Source: Neomegalonema sp.
GTDB lineage: Bacteria; Pseudomonadota; Alphaproteobacteria; Rhodobacterales; Rhodobacteraceae
Direction of reading: 5' to 3'
Length of the DNA: 64,000 nt
Assembly (NCBI RefSeq): GCF_028688855.1
Contig: NZ_JAQTXI010000003.1
Coordinates: 62,001 to 126,000 of the forward strand
A program made the translations under genes and the position numbers. Under the pieces are notes generated by a model. It saw nothing but the letters and a program-made list of their open reading frames with translations. It ran no database searches and was not told the DNA's origin. Below are positions 1 to 8,562 of the stretch, piece after piece; position 1 is the stretch's first letter, and each line of letters opens with the position of its first letter.

Positions 1-322
1 GGGCGCCCGAATGGGGCTGGACGTTGGCGAATCGAGCCCCGAAGAGGGCCTTGGCCCGCTCGATGGCGAGAGTCTCCGCGACGTCCACGAATCCGCATCC
101 GCCGTAATAGCGGCGTCCGGGGTATCCTTCGGCGTATTTATTCGTAAGTACAGAGCCTTGCGCCTCCATCACCGCCCTGGAGACGATGTTCTCGGAAGCG
201 ATCAGTTCGATCTCCTCGCGCTGACGGCGCAATTCGCCGGAGACGGCGCCCGCGATCTCGGGATCGGCCTCCGCGAGGGAATCCGAAAAGAAGCCCTGAG
301 GGCGAATGGGATCTAGCGTCAT
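1..322 (-). CDS. glyA: Serine hydroxymethyltransferase, N-terminal part (cut by window edge)
   Basis: This is the first 107 codons of glyA, reading leftwards off the window. Serine hydroxymethyltransferase is a PLP enzyme that interconverts serine and glycine and loads one-carbon units on tetrahydrofolate in the cytosol. The translation starts [14 protein letters not shown] and contains the family's hallmark stretches [11 protein letters not shown] and [17 protein letters not shown], which form the substrate and cofactor pocket. The ATG at 322 is preceded by GGAGGATTTTC, a good ribosome site. A stable hairpin lies in the leader (357-387). It is divergent from the repeat protein at 781. The C-terminal three quarters is outside the window. 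Confidence 0.96.
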   Translation of the reverse strand, partial: MTLDPIRPQGFFSDSLAEADPEIAGAVSGELRRQREEIELIASENIVSRAVMEAQGSVLTNKYAEGYPGRRYYGGCGFVDVAETLAIERAKALFGARFANVQPHSGA

Positions 323-780
323 GAAAATCCTCCCGGATTCCGCATCTAGGAACATCGGGGGGCGGCTTCCGCCCGAAGGCGCCCCCCTCAACGAGGCTCT
401 TCTCTATAAGGGGAGGGGTCCGCCCGTCCAGAGAGGCTTGACGCAGGACCTGCGCGCGCCGAAAACAGGGAGGCTTCCGGAAGGATTCGGGCGGATCGTT
501 GATCGGGCGCCACAGTTTTGGTTCGTTAACGACGATTGTGCCTTTTTTGAATGAATTCGAGAAGCGGCTATGCTAACCAATCTCCTGCGCTTCCGCATAG
601 GCGTTTCAGGACGCTGGGGAGCGGGTAGGGCGCTTGTTCTCAGGACGTCAGTCCTCGGGCAAGAAGGACGTCGACTGGAACAAGGTTTGCTAAGGTTCGG
701 TCCGATGAGGACGCGTCGGCGCAGACCGGCGGGCCCTCGACACGGGATGAGCGCGAAGGCGATAAAAGTGGAGAGATGCA
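323..780. promoter_or_regulatory. Divergent intergenic region between glyA and the repeat protein
   Basis: This gene-free stretch must hold both promoters. On the glyA side a GC-rich stem-loop has arms at 357-369 and 375-387, ending about 35 nt before the glyA start; it could act in the glyA leader. On the other side the palindrome CGTTAACG (524-531) is followed ten bases later by a T6 run, an arrangement that recurs at 11672-11696. The ribosome site for the downstream gene is GGAGAGATGCA just before 781. No convincing -35/-10 pair, RNA gene or small ORF was found. Confidence 0.5.
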
Positions 781-3426
781 ATGAAGCGTAAGAGCCTGCT
801 TTTGACGAGCAGCTGCTTGGTGGTCGCTGGCGCGGCGACCAGCGCGCTGGTGTCGGCGGCTTCGGCCGACGGCTACGGCGCTCAGATCTACGCGGCGGAC
901 GCTGCGGCCCAGGCCGCCTACGCGGCTCAGGCCGGCGCGGCCTACGCGGTCCAGTCCGGCCAGGCCGGCTACGCCGCCCAGCCCGTCTACGGCGCGACCA
1001 CCACCTCGGCGGCCGGCTACGCCTCCGCCCCGGTTCAGGGCGCGCTCAGCGCCTCGGCCGCCGCCGCGGCCTTCGGCGGCGCCTATCCGCCGAACGCGGC
1101 CCCCGGCCGTTGCTACGCCCGCGTCGTGATCCCGGCCCAGTACCGCACGGTCACCGAGAACGTCGTGGCCTCCGAAGCCTCCGAGACGATCGAAGTCGTT
1201 CCGGCGACCTACAAGACGGTCACCGAGACCGTGGTCGTGCAGGAAGCCGCCGAGTCCCTCGAGGTCGTTCCGGCGACCTACCGCACCGTCTCCGAGACCG
1301 TCGTGGTCGAGGACGAGGGCGAGACGCTGGAAGTGATCCCGGCGACCTACCGCTCCGTCTCCGAGACCGTCGTGGTCGAGGAAGCCGCCGAGCAGCTGCG
1401 CGTCGTCCCGGCCCAGTTCCGCGCCGGCCAGCAGCAGATCGTCGTCGAGCCCGCCTACGAGGTGCTTGAGGCCGTTCCCGCCACCTTCCAGACCCTCCAG
1501 CAGGAAGTGGTCGTCGAGGACGGTTACGAGACCCTCCAGGTCGTTCCCCCGACCTTCCGCACCGTGCAGGAGACCGTGGTCGTCGAGCCCGCCTACGAGC
1601 AGGTCCAGATCGTCCCGCCGACCTTCCGCACCGCCGCCCAGGAGCTGGTCGTCGAGCCCGCCTACGAGACCCTCGAGGTGATCCCGGCCTCCTACCGCAC
1701 CGTCGAGCAGCAGGTCGTGGTCGAAGAGGCCTCCGAGACCCTGCAGGTCGTTCCGGCCACCTACCGCAGCGTCGCCGTCGCCGGCGCCCCTGACGAAGCG
1801 GCCGAGCAGCTTCAGGTCGTCCCGGCCACCTACCGCACCGTGACCGAGCAGGTCCTGGTCCAGGCCGAGGGCGAGCAGCACCAGGTCGTCCCGGCTCAGT
1901 ACGAGACCGTGTCCGACCGCGTGCTGGTCCGCGAGGCCTACACCACCTGGAAGCGCGGCGAGAACCCGATCGCGATCATCGACGCCATGGGCGGCGAGAT
2001 CACCGGCGCCTCCATCAAGGAGACGAAGTCGCTCTCCACCGGCGAGATCCTCTGCCTGGTCGAAGTTCCGGCCCAGTATGAGACCGTCACCCGCCGCATC
2101 GTCCGCACCCCGGCCTCCGTGCAGGTCGTGCGCACCCCGGCCCAGTACACGACGATCACCCGTCGCGTGGTGGACACCCCGGCCTCCGTGCAGCGCGTCG
2201 GCGGCTACACCACCGGCGGCAACGTCGTCGTGGACGTCAACGGCAACGTGATCCCGGGCGCCGTGGGCGTCAGCCCCGAGGGCTTCGCTCTCGCGGCCGA
2301 CGGCCAGGTCTTCCGTGACAGCGCCGGCAACCCGGTCCGCGGTCAGCTCCGCTCCGCCGGCGGCGGCGCGGCCAGCCAGGGCTACACCCGTCGCGTGGTG
2401 GACACCCCGGCCTCCGTGCAGCGCGTGGCCATCCCGGCCAAGACCCAGACGATCCAGATCCGCGTGGTCGACCGTCCGGCTGAAGTCCGTCGCGTGACGG
2501 TCCCGGCCAAGTCGCAGACCGTGCAGATCCGCGTCGTGGACCGTCCGTCCTCGCAGCAGGTCGTCGTGGTTCCGGCCAAGACCGCCACCATCACCCGCCG
2601 CGTCGTCGAGACCCCGGCTCAGGTGCAGCGCATCGCCGTCCCGGCCAAGACCCAGACCATCCAGGTCCGTCAGGTCGCGACCCCGGCCGGCGCCCGCGCC
2701 GTCACGGTTCCCGCCAAGACCCAGACCGTCGCCACCCGCGAGCTCGCGGCCCCGGCGAGCGTCGAGCGTCTCGGCGTCGGCGGCGGCTACGGCGGCGGCA
2801 ACGTCGTCGTGGACGTCAACGGCAACGTGATCCCGGGCGCCGTGGGCGTCAGCCCCGAGGGCTTCGCTCTCGCGGCCGACGGTCAGGTCTTCCGTGACAG
2901 CGCCGGCAACCCGGTCCGTGGTCAGGTCCGCTCCACCGGCGCCGGCGGCGGCGCCCGCACCGCGACGATCACCCGTCGCGTCGTGGACACCCCGGCTCAG
3001 GTTCGCCGCGTGGCGATCCCGGCCAAGACCGCGACCATCACCCGTCGCGTCGTGGACCGTCCGGCCGAGGTTCGCCGCGTGGCGGTCCAGGGCCAGAGCC
3101 AGTCCGTGCCGGTCCGCGTCGTCGATCGTCCCGCCGACATCCGTCGCGTGCCGGTCGCGGCCGACGTCCGCACCATCACGCGCAACGTGCTGGTCGCGGA
3201 AGAGTCGCTGCAGTGGAAGGAAGTTCTCTGCGAGACCAACGCCTCGCCCGAGATCATCCGCCGCCTGCAGCAGGCTCTCCAGGAGCGCGGCTTCTACCAG
3301 GGCCCGCTGGACGGCGTCTATGGTCCGGCCACCACCTCGGCGGTCACCCGCTTCCAGCAGTCCGCTGGCGAGGGCACCGGCGGTCTGACCATCGACACGC
3401 TGTCGGCTCTGGGCCTGCGCCTCTGA
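781..3426 (+). CDS. Secreted repeat protein with C-terminal peptidoglycan-binding domain
   Basis: 881 aa. Residues 1-29 are a Sec signal peptide (MKRK, hydrophobic core, ending SAASA). An Ala/Tyr/Gln-rich linker to about residue 105 is followed by about a dozen repeats of roughly 20 residues of the type EVVPATYRTVSETVVVEE (residues 115-390). A second repeat class, RRVVDTPASVQRVAIPAKTQ, fills residues 430-800. The C-terminus (about 815-881) matches a PG_binding_1 fold: RRLQQALQERGFY, then GPLDGVYGPATTSAVTRFQQ. A 45-residue Gly/Val/Asn segment beginning at residues 479 and 672 is duplicated almost exactly. The protein is probably exported to the periplasm or cell surface and anchored to murein; its repeats suggest a structural or adhesive role, which is inference. 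A strong terminator follows at 3459. Confidence 0.85.
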   Translation: MKRKSLLLTSSCLVVAGAATSALVSAASADGYGAQIYAADAAAQAAYAAQAGAAYAVQSGQAGYAAQPVYGATTTSAAGYASAPVQGALSASAAAAAFGGAYPPNAAPGRCYARVVIPAQYRTVTENVVASEASETIEVVPATYKTVTETVVVQEAAESLEVVPATYRTVSETVVVEDEGETLEVIPATYRSVSETVVVEEAAEQLRVVPAQFRAGQQQIVVEPAYEVLEAVPATFQTLQQEVVVEDGYETLQVVPPTFRTVQETVVVEPAYEQVQIVPPTFRTAAQELVVEPAYETLEVIPASYRTVEQQVVVEEASETLQVVPATYRSVAVAGAPDEAAEQLQVVPATYRTVTEQVLVQAEGEQHQVVPAQYETVSDRVLVREAYTTWKRGENPIAIIDAMGGEITGASIKETKSLSTGEILCLVEVPAQYETVTRRIVRTPASVQVVRTPAQYTTITRRVVDTPASVQRVGGYTTGGNVVVDVNGNVIPGAVGVSPEGFALAADGQVFRDSAGNPVRGQLRSAGGGAASQGYTRRVVDTPASVQRVAIPAKTQTIQIRVVDRPAEVRRVTVPAKSQTVQIRVVDRPSSQQVVVVPAKTATITRRVVETPAQVQRIAVPAKTQTIQVRQVATPAGARAVTVPAKTQTVATRELAAPASVERLGVGGGYGGGNVVVDVNGNVIPGAVGVSPEGFALAADGQVFRDSAGNPVRGQVRSTGAGGGARTATITRRVVDTPAQVRRVAIPAKTATITRRVVDRPAEVRRVAVQGQSQSVPVRVVDRPADIRRVPVAADVRTITRNVLVAEESLQWKEVLCETNASPEIIRRLQQALQERGFYQGPLDGVYGPATTSAVTRFQQSAGEGTGGLTIDTLSALGLRL
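2215..2350 (+). repeat. Direct repeat copy 1 inside the repeat protein gene
   Basis: This 136-bp segment is repeated almost base for base at 2794-2929, exactly 579 bp (193 codons) downstream. It encodes the block that runs GGNVVVDVNGNVIPGAVG to GNPVRGQ. Only a few third-position differences were seen, for example CGGCCAGG against CGGTCAGG, so the copies are recent or kept alike by gene conversion. Confidence 0.9.
2794..2929 (+). repeat. Direct repeat copy 2 inside the repeat protein gene
   Basis: Second copy of the segment at 2215-2350, in the same frame and orientation. Flanking repeat units of the RRVVDTPAxVxRVAIPAKT class are more diverged than this block. Confidence 0.9.
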
Positions 3427-3458
3427 TCCGGTCTGCGATCTGATCTCCGAATCTTCCG

Positions 3459-3494
3459 CGACGCCCCGCCCTCACCGGCGGGGCGTCGTTTTTT
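3459..3494 (+). terminator. Rho-independent terminator after the repeat protein
   Basis: Arms CGACGCCCCGCC (3459-3470) and GGCGGGGCGTCG (3477-3488) are perfectly complementary around a 6-nt loop and run straight into T6 (3489-3494). It lies 33 bp after the stop of the repeat protein and ends that transcript before nadK. Confidence 0.95.
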
Positions 3495-3582
3495 CATGCG
3501 GAGCGGCTTGCGCTTCGCGGCGAAACAGCGGAGCCTCCGCAGGCTTCCGGAGACGGAGCGGCCAGCTTTGGGGAGGGACGGC

Positions 3583-4344
3583 ATGAAGGCGGCTTTCGTC
3601 GCGAGCGCGACCGGACAGGCGCGGCAGGCGCGGGATCGTCTCGCCGCGCGCTATGGCGAGACGCCGCTCGACCAGGCCGACGTCATCGTGGCGCTCGGCG
3701 GCGACGGGGCCATGCTCGACACGCTGCACCGGCACATGGATCTCGAAAAACCCATCTACGGCATGAATTGCGGCTCGGTCGGCTTCCTGATGAACGAATA
3801 TCAGGAAGAGGATCTGCCGGGCCGTCTGGAGCGGGCGCAGGAATCCCTTCTGCATCCCCTGCGGATGCGGGCCTGGGGACGCGGCGCCGCCTCGCCCCTG
3901 ACGGCGCTGGCGGTCAACGAGGTCTCGCTGCTGCGCGAGAGCCGCCAGGCGGCGAAGCTGCGCATCTTCGTGGACGGCGCCGAGCGTCTGCCGGAGCTGA
4001 TCTGCGACGGCGCCCTGGTCTCCACGCCGGCGGGGAGCACCGCCTACAACTTCTCGGCGCATGGACCGATCCTGCCCATCGGGGCGGCGCTTCTGGCCCT
4101 GACGCCCATCTCGGCCTTCCGCCCCCGCCGCTGGCGCGGCGCGGTGCTGCCCGAACGGGCCGAGGTGGTCTTCGAGGTGCTGGAGGTCGAGAAGCGCCCG
4201 GTCAGCGCCGTGGCCGACATGACCGAGATCCGCGACGTGGCGCGGGTCGAGATCCGTTCCGCCCAGGAGGTCACGCTGCGGCTGCTCTTCGACGACGGCC
4301 ACGGCCTCGACGAAAGGATCCTGCGCGAGCAGTTCGCGCCCTGA
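3583..4344 (+). CDS. nadK: NAD kinase
   Basis: 253 aa. It phosphorylates NAD to NADP with ATP in the cytosol and is the only route to NADP in most bacteria. Visible motifs are GGDGAML (GGDG at residues 39-42), [10 protein letters not shown], and [18 protein letters not shown], which together form the NAD/ATP site of the family. I chose the ATG at 3583 because GGGAGGGACGGC precedes it; the reading frame stays open upstream to 3496, but those residues are not family-like and overlap the terminator. The length matches alphaproteobacterial NadK, which lacks the long N-terminal extension of the enteric enzyme. Confidence 0.95.
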   Translation: MKAAFVASATGQARQARDRLAARYGETPLDQADVIVALGGDGAMLDTLHRHMDLEKPIYGMNCGSVGFLMNEYQEEDLPGRLERAQESLLHPLRMRAWGRGAASPLTALAVNEVSLLRESRQAAKLRIFVDGAERLPELICDGALVSTPAGSTAYNFSAHGPILPIGAALLALTPISAFRPRRWRGAVLPERAEVVFEVLEVEKRPVSAVADMTEIRDVARVEIRSAQEVTLRLLFDDGHGLDERILREQFAP

Positions 4345-4654
4345 GCCCGGAGGCCTCCTGCGGGGCGGGGAGATTCGCCGCCCGAGGCCGTCCGTCTCCG
4401 CGCGGCCTCGCGCCTGGCGAGCGCGATCCGCTCCGTTTCGCGCCATGGATCCGGATACGGAAGATTCCGGTTGGGGCGAAGGGCTCCGGAGGCCGCCGAT
4501 TGCGCGCTGAAAGCCGCACCGGGCCCGCAAAACCTCCCGCAGGCGCGAAGAAGCTGGACAGGGCGCGGCGGGCTTCGCATCATGCCGCCGGATGAAGGCG
4601 GGGGATTTTTCTCCGGCGCGGAGGCGCGGCACGTCTCGGCCAGGAGGGCGTCGG
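4345..4654. other. Gene-free stretch between nadK and the small GTPase
   Basis: About 310 bp without a supportable gene on either strand; the open frames here have no family features and are shadows of GC-rich DNA. It ends with the ribosome site AGGAGGGCGTCGG for the GTPase. No clear promoter or terminator was recognised. Confidence 0.5.
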
Positions 4655-5176
4655 ATGAAGACCCACAAGATTTGCGTATTGGGAGATTTCGGGGTCGGCA
4701 AGACCTCGCTCATCCGCCGTTACGTGTTCAACGCCTTCGCGCAGGATTATCACGCGACGCTCGGGGTGAATCTCTACAAATACGAGGACGAGATCCTCTT
4801 CGAGGAGGAGCCCCTGCGTCTGCGCTTCATGATCTGGGACGTGGAGGGCGCCGCCGAGCCCGGCCCTCACGCCGAGCGCTACGTGATCGGGGCCTCGGGG
4901 GCGCTGATCGTGGGCGACGCCACGCGGGCCACCGCGCTGCGGACGGTCTCCGCCTACGCCGAGATGTTCGAGGAGCAGGCGCCCGGACGCCCCTTCGCCC
5001 TGGCCTTCAACAAGGCGGACCTCGTCGCGGCGCCCGACGCCCGCGAGAGGCTCGGGCTGCCGGATCTGGAGGACCGCTTCGGCGTGGAGCCCCTGCTCAC
5101 CAGCGCCCTGACCGGCGCGGGCGTGCGCGAAGCCTTCCGCAAGCTCGGAACGCAGGTTCTGGCCTATGGCCTGTGA
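4655..5176 (+). CDS. Rab/Ras-like small GTPase
   Basis: 173 aa, a single G domain. G1 is GDFGVGKT (residues 10-17), the G2 threonine is probably T35, G3 is WDVEG (D62-G65), G4 is NKAD (119-122), and G5 is TSAL (149-152). Overall order and WD-x-x-G context are those of Ras/Rab-type GTPases rather than of translation GTPases. The position after the G3 glycine, where Rab and Ras have the catalytic Gln, is Ala, so intrinsic hydrolysis may be slow. There is no lipidation motif or membrane segment, so it is probably cytosolic. The start follows AGGAGGG. A histidine kinase gene begins 105 bp downstream, and a shared signalling role is inferred from this order. The partner is unknown. Confidence 0.85.
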   Translation: MKTHKICVLGDFGVGKTSLIRRYVFNAFAQDYHATLGVNLYKYEDEILFEEEPLRLRFMIWDVEGAAEPGPHAERYVIGASGALIVGDATRATALRTVSAYAEMFEEQAPGRPFALAFNKADLVAAPDARERLGLPDLEDRFGVEPLLTSALTGAGVREAFRKLGTQVLAYGL

Positions 5177-5281
5177 GATTCCCCGACCCCGGCGCCCCGG
5201 ACGCCTTGCAGGGGCCTTGATCTTCGCGCAGGCTTCCGGCGTCTGGTCTTCCGGACTTCGGGCTTCGGGTCGGAGCCATCA

Positions 5282-6481
5282 ATGACGGCGGGCGGCATGC
5301 AGGATGCGACCAGAGGCGCCATGGGGGCTTCGACCGAGGAGGAGGCGCTGCTCTGGGCGGCGCGGAGTCTGTTTTCGCGCGGGGACATGGCCATCGCCCT
5401 GCTCGACCCGGATCTGCGGGTCACGCATGTGCTCGGGGGCGAGAAGTTCGCCGCCTCCGTCGGAGACGACGCCCTGGAGGCCTTTCCCGCCCTGATCGGC
5501 TGCGAGGAGACGCTCCGGCGGATCCGCTCGGGCGAGGAGCTGCGGGGGCTGAGCTTCGAGAACGTCTCCATCCACTGCGGCGGCGACGGCGAATCGCCGC
5601 AATACGTCAATCTGCGGGCCTATCTCGATCCGCATTCCGGCCAGCTGGCGCTCGTGCTCCAGGACGCGGCCGAGACGGCCCGTCTCCAGCGCAACCTCGT
5701 GCAGCAGCGCAACGAACTGGCTCTGGCGCGTCAGGCTCTGGAGACCGCCCGCGACGAGGCCCTGGCGGCGAGTCGGGCGAAAAGCGCCTTCCTCGCGAAC
5801 ATCAGCCATGAGCTGCGCACGCCGCTGAACGTGGTGATCGGCAACGCCGAGATCCTGCGCCGTCCGAGGGCCTCGGCGCTGACCTCGGCGGAGGCGGCCG
5901 ATTACGCGGGCGACATCCTCTCCAGCGGCGAGCTCCTGCTGGATCTGATCAATGATCTGATCGACCTCTCGCGGGCCGAGACGGGCGATCTGCATCTTGC
6001 GGAAAGCTGGTGCGATCTGGGCTTCATCGCCCATCAGAGCCTCCGCTACGCCGCGCGGCTGGACGACGGGCGCGACAAGCGTTTCGTCGAGGCGGCGGAC
6101 CCGCATCTGCCGCCCTTCTGGGGCGACGAGCGGCGGCTCAAGCAGATCCTGCTGAATCTGCTCTCCAACGCGGCGAAGTTCTCGCCTTCGGGCGGAACGG
6201 TGGTGCTGCGGGTCGAGCGCGAGCCCCAGGGCGGCCTGCTGCTCGAAGTGGCCGACGAGGGGCCGGGGCTCGAAGCCGACGAGGTCGCGGTGGCTCTGGA
6301 GCCCTTCGGCCAGCTCGAAAGCGGCAAGCGCCACAAGGGCACGGGGCTGGGCCTGCCCATCGTGAAATCTCTGGCGCGCTTCCATGGGGGAGATCTGGAG
6401 ATCGTCACGGCGCCGGGGCGGGGTCTGCGGGCGCGGGTGCGTCTGCCGGGGGCGCGCTTCTCGCCCCGCGATTCGGCTTGA
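5282..6481 (+). CDS. Soluble sensor histidine kinase
   Basis: 399 aa with no membrane segment. Residues about 25-130 look like a PAS-type sensor domain (MAIALLDPDLRVTHVLGG onward). A coiled coil at about 135-170 leads to the HisKA box ANISHELRTPLN, with the phosphorylated histidine at H176. The HATPase domain shows the N box LNLLSNAAKFS, the G1 box DEGPGL and the G2 box GTGLGLPIV. It should autophosphorylate in response to a cytosolic cue and pass phosphate to the regulator encoded 62 bp downstream. There is no receiver domain, so it is not a hybrid kinase. The signal is unknown; the adjacent GTPase is a candidate input by position only. Confidence 0.92.
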   Translation: MTAGGMQDATRGAMGASTEEEALLWAARSLFSRGDMAIALLDPDLRVTHVLGGEKFAASVGDDALEAFPALIGCEETLRRIRSGEELRGLSFENVSIHCGGDGESPQYVNLRAYLDPHSGQLALVLQDAAETARLQRNLVQQRNELALARQALETARDEALAASRAKSAFLANISHELRTPLNVVIGNAEILRRPRASALTSAEAADYAGDILSSGELLLDLINDLIDLSRAETGDLHLAESWCDLGFIAHQSLRYAARLDDGRDKRFVEAADPHLPPFWGDERRLKQILLNLLSNAAKFSPSGGTVVLRVEREPQGGLLLEVADEGPGLEADEVAVALEPFGQLESGKRHKGTGLGLPIVKSLARFHGGDLEIVTAPGRGLRARVRLPGARFSPRDSA

Positions 6482-6543
6482 CGCCTCCCCTCCGTCCGCC
6501 TAATTCTGCGTCTCAAAATGATAACAGAGGCTTCAGCGCGCCC

Positions 6544-8064
6544 ATGGCTCCTCCGACCGCACCGCCCTCCGTCGCCGACAGGCCCCTGCGCATTCTCCTC
6601 GTGGAGGATGCGGCGGCTCTGGCGCGCACCTACATGGGCTATCTGCGCGACGAGCCTTACAAGGTTTCGCATGTCGAGACGGGCGCGGGGGCTCTGGAGG
6701 CCGTGCGCGCCGAAGAACCCGACCTGGTGCTGCTCGATCTGAAGCTGCCCGACTGCGACGGCATGGAGGTTCTGCGTCAGCTCGGCGAGAGCCATCCGGG
6801 CCTTCCGGCGGTGGTGATCACGGCGCATGGCTCCATCGGCGTGGCGGTGGAGGCGATGCGCTCGGGCGCCGCCGATTTCCTCGTCAAGCCTTTCGGTCCG
6901 GACCGGCTGATCACGGCCATCGCCAATCACGCCGACCGCCGCCGTTTCGCGCAGGCTCTGGCGGCGCCGCCCGTTCCGGGGACGTCCGCGCCCGCGCGCC
7001 GCGCCCAGTTCGAAGGCTTCGTGGGGGCCAGCGACGCCATGCAGGGCGTCTATCGGGCCATCGAGAGCGCGGCGCGCTCCAGCGCCACGGTCTTCGTGAC
7101 CGGCGAGAGCGGCGTGGGCAAGGAGGTCTGCGCCCAGGCGATCCATCAGCAGAGCCCGCGTCGGGAGCGGCCCTTCGTGGCGATCAACTGCGCGGCGATC
7201 CCCGGCGAGCTCATGGAAAGCGAGATGTTCGGCCATGTGAAGGGCGCCTTCACGGGCGCCGTGGCCGACAAGCCGGGCGCGGCGCGTCTGGCGGACGGGG
7301 GCACGCTCTTTCTGGACGAGATCTGCGAGATGTCGCCGCATCTGCAGACGAAGCTTCTGCGCTTCGTGCAGACGGGGGCCTTCAATCCGGTGGGGCGGGC
7401 GGCGGCGCAGCATGTGGACGTGCGCTTCGTCTGCGCGACCAACCGCGATCCTCTGGAGGAGGTGAGCGCGGGGCGTTTCCGGGAAGACCTCTATTATCGC
7501 CTGCATGTGATTCCCATCGGGCTTCCGCCGCTGCGCGAGCGCGGCGACGACGTGCTGATGATCGCCGACCGCTTCGTGCAGCTCTACGCCGCCGAGGAGG
7601 GCCGCAGCTTCAAGGGGCTCGCCGAGGACGCCAGGGCGGCGCTGCTGGGCTTCGGCTGGCCGGGCAACGTGCGCCAGCTGCAGAACGCCCTGCGCAACGC
7701 CGTGGTGCTCAACGACGGGGCCATGCTGACCGCGGCCATGCTGCCCGCTCTGGTGCGGGGAGGGGGGCTTCCGGCCCGACCTGCGGCGGGGGCGGTCTTC
7801 GGAGGGCATGCGCCGCAGCGAGGGCGCGAGGCGGCGCCGGCGATCTCTCTGGGCGAGGGCTCCGCGCCCAATCCCGACGATCTGGTGGCGCTCTCCCGGG
7901 CGATCCGGCCGCTTTCCGACCTCGAACGCGAGGCCATCGAGCGGGCGGTGGAGCTCTGTCAGGGCGACGTGCGCAAGGCTGCGGTGTTTCTGGGGGTTTC
8001 TCCGGCGACGATCTACCGCAAGCAGAAATTCTGGCGCGAGGGCGGGGATCCGCCCCTGTTTTGA
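6544..8064 (+). CDS. Sigma54-dependent response regulator (NtrC/LuxO family)
   Basis: 506 aa. A receiver domain (about 15-130) has the phosphoacceptor Asp at D65 in LLDLKLPDCDG. The AAA+ sigma54-activator domain carries Walker A GESGVGKE (187-194), the GAFTGA loop (234-239) that contacts sigma54, and Walker B GGTLFLDE (252-259). A Fis-type helix-turn-helix ends the protein (AAVFLGVSPATIYRKQKFW). I chose the ATG at 6544; the frame is open further upstream but overlaps the kinase gene. It should activate sigma54 promoters when phosphorylated by the upstream kinase. Its targets are not visible in this window. Confidence 0.94.
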   Translation: MAPPTAPPSVADRPLRILLVEDAAALARTYMGYLRDEPYKVSHVETGAGALEAVRAEEPDLVLLDLKLPDCDGMEVLRQLGESHPGLPAVVITAHGSIGVAVEAMRSGAADFLVKPFGPDRLITAIANHADRRRFAQALAAPPVPGTSAPARRAQFEGFVGASDAMQGVYRAIESAARSSATVFVTGESGVGKEVCAQAIHQQSPRRERPFVAINCAAIPGELMESEMFGHVKGAFTGAVADKPGAARLADGGTLFLDEICEMSPHLQTKLLRFVQTGAFNPVGRAAAQHVDVRFVCATNRDPLEEVSAGRFREDLYYRLHVIPIGLPPLRERGDDVLMIADRFVQLYAAEEGRSFKGLAEDARAALLGFGWPGNVRQLQNALRNAVVLNDGAMLTAAMLPALVRGGGLPARPAAGAVFGGHAPQRGREAAPAISLGEGSAPNPDDLVALSRAIRPLSDLEREAIERAVELCQGDVRKAAVFLGVSPATIYRKQKFWREGGDPPLF

Positions 8065-8076
8065 GGAGCCCGAGCC

Positions 8077-8562
8077 ATGCGCTGTCCCTTCTGCGCCGAG
8101 CCCGACACCCAGGTGAAGGATTCCCGCCCCGCCGAGGATCAATCCGCGATCCGGCGTCGGCGGGTCTGTCCTTCCTGCGGGGCGCGCTTCACCACCTATG
8201 AGCGCGCGCAGCTGCGCGAGGTCATGGTGCGCAAGAAGGACGGCGGACGCGAGCCCTTCGACCGCGAGAAGCTCGCGCGTTCGCTGCGGATCGCCATGCG
8301 CAAGCGGCCTCTCGCCGAGGAGCGGATCGACCAGCTGGTGAGCGGTCTGGCGCGGCGGGTCGAGACGCTGGGCGAATCGGAGATCGCCAGCGGCAAGATC
8401 GGCGAGATGGCCATGGAGGCGCTGTCCGATCTCGACGCGGTGGCCTACGTGCGCTTCGCCTCGGTCTACAAGGATTTCAACGAAGCCGCCGATTTCGAGG
8501 ATTTCGCCGCCGCGATCCGTCATGCGGCCGAGGAATCCAAGGCGGCGAAGAAACCCTCATGA
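8077..8562 (+). CDS. nrdR: Transcriptional repressor NrdR
   Basis: 161 aa. NrdR represses ribonucleotide reductase genes after sensing ATP/dATP. The zinc ribbon uses C3, C6, C31 and C34 (MRCPFC and VCPSCGARF), and the ATP-cone domain follows from about residue 49 ([16 protein letters not shown]). Length is typical. The gene starts 12 bp after the sigma54 regulator and overlaps ribD by ATGA, so nrdR and ribD are translationally coupled, a common bacterial arrangement. No nrd genes are in the window. Confidence 0.97.
   Translation: MRCPFCAEPDTQVKDSRPAEDQSAIRRRRVCPSCGARFTTYERAQLREVMVRKKDGGREPFDREKLARSLRIAMRKRPLAEERIDQLVSGLARRVETLGESEIASGKIGEMAMEALSDLDAVAYVRFASVYKDFNEAADFEDFAAAIRHAAEESKAAKKPS

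Noticed and set aside
323..420. Glycine riboswitch in the glyA leader
   Set aside because: Only a single hairpin is visible; the conserved aptamer core and tandem arrangement could not be recognised.
640..1881. Long open frame on the minus strand opposite the repeat protein, with Gly/Leu/Asp repeats
   Set aside because: It is the antisense shadow of the plus-strand repeats. It has no ribosome site and the plus frame has a signal peptide and a PG-binding domain.
5279..8523. Long minus-strand frames opposite the kinase, regulator and nrdR genes
   Set aside because: GC-rich antisense reading of genes with clear family motifs; compositions are Arg/His/Gln-rich without domains.
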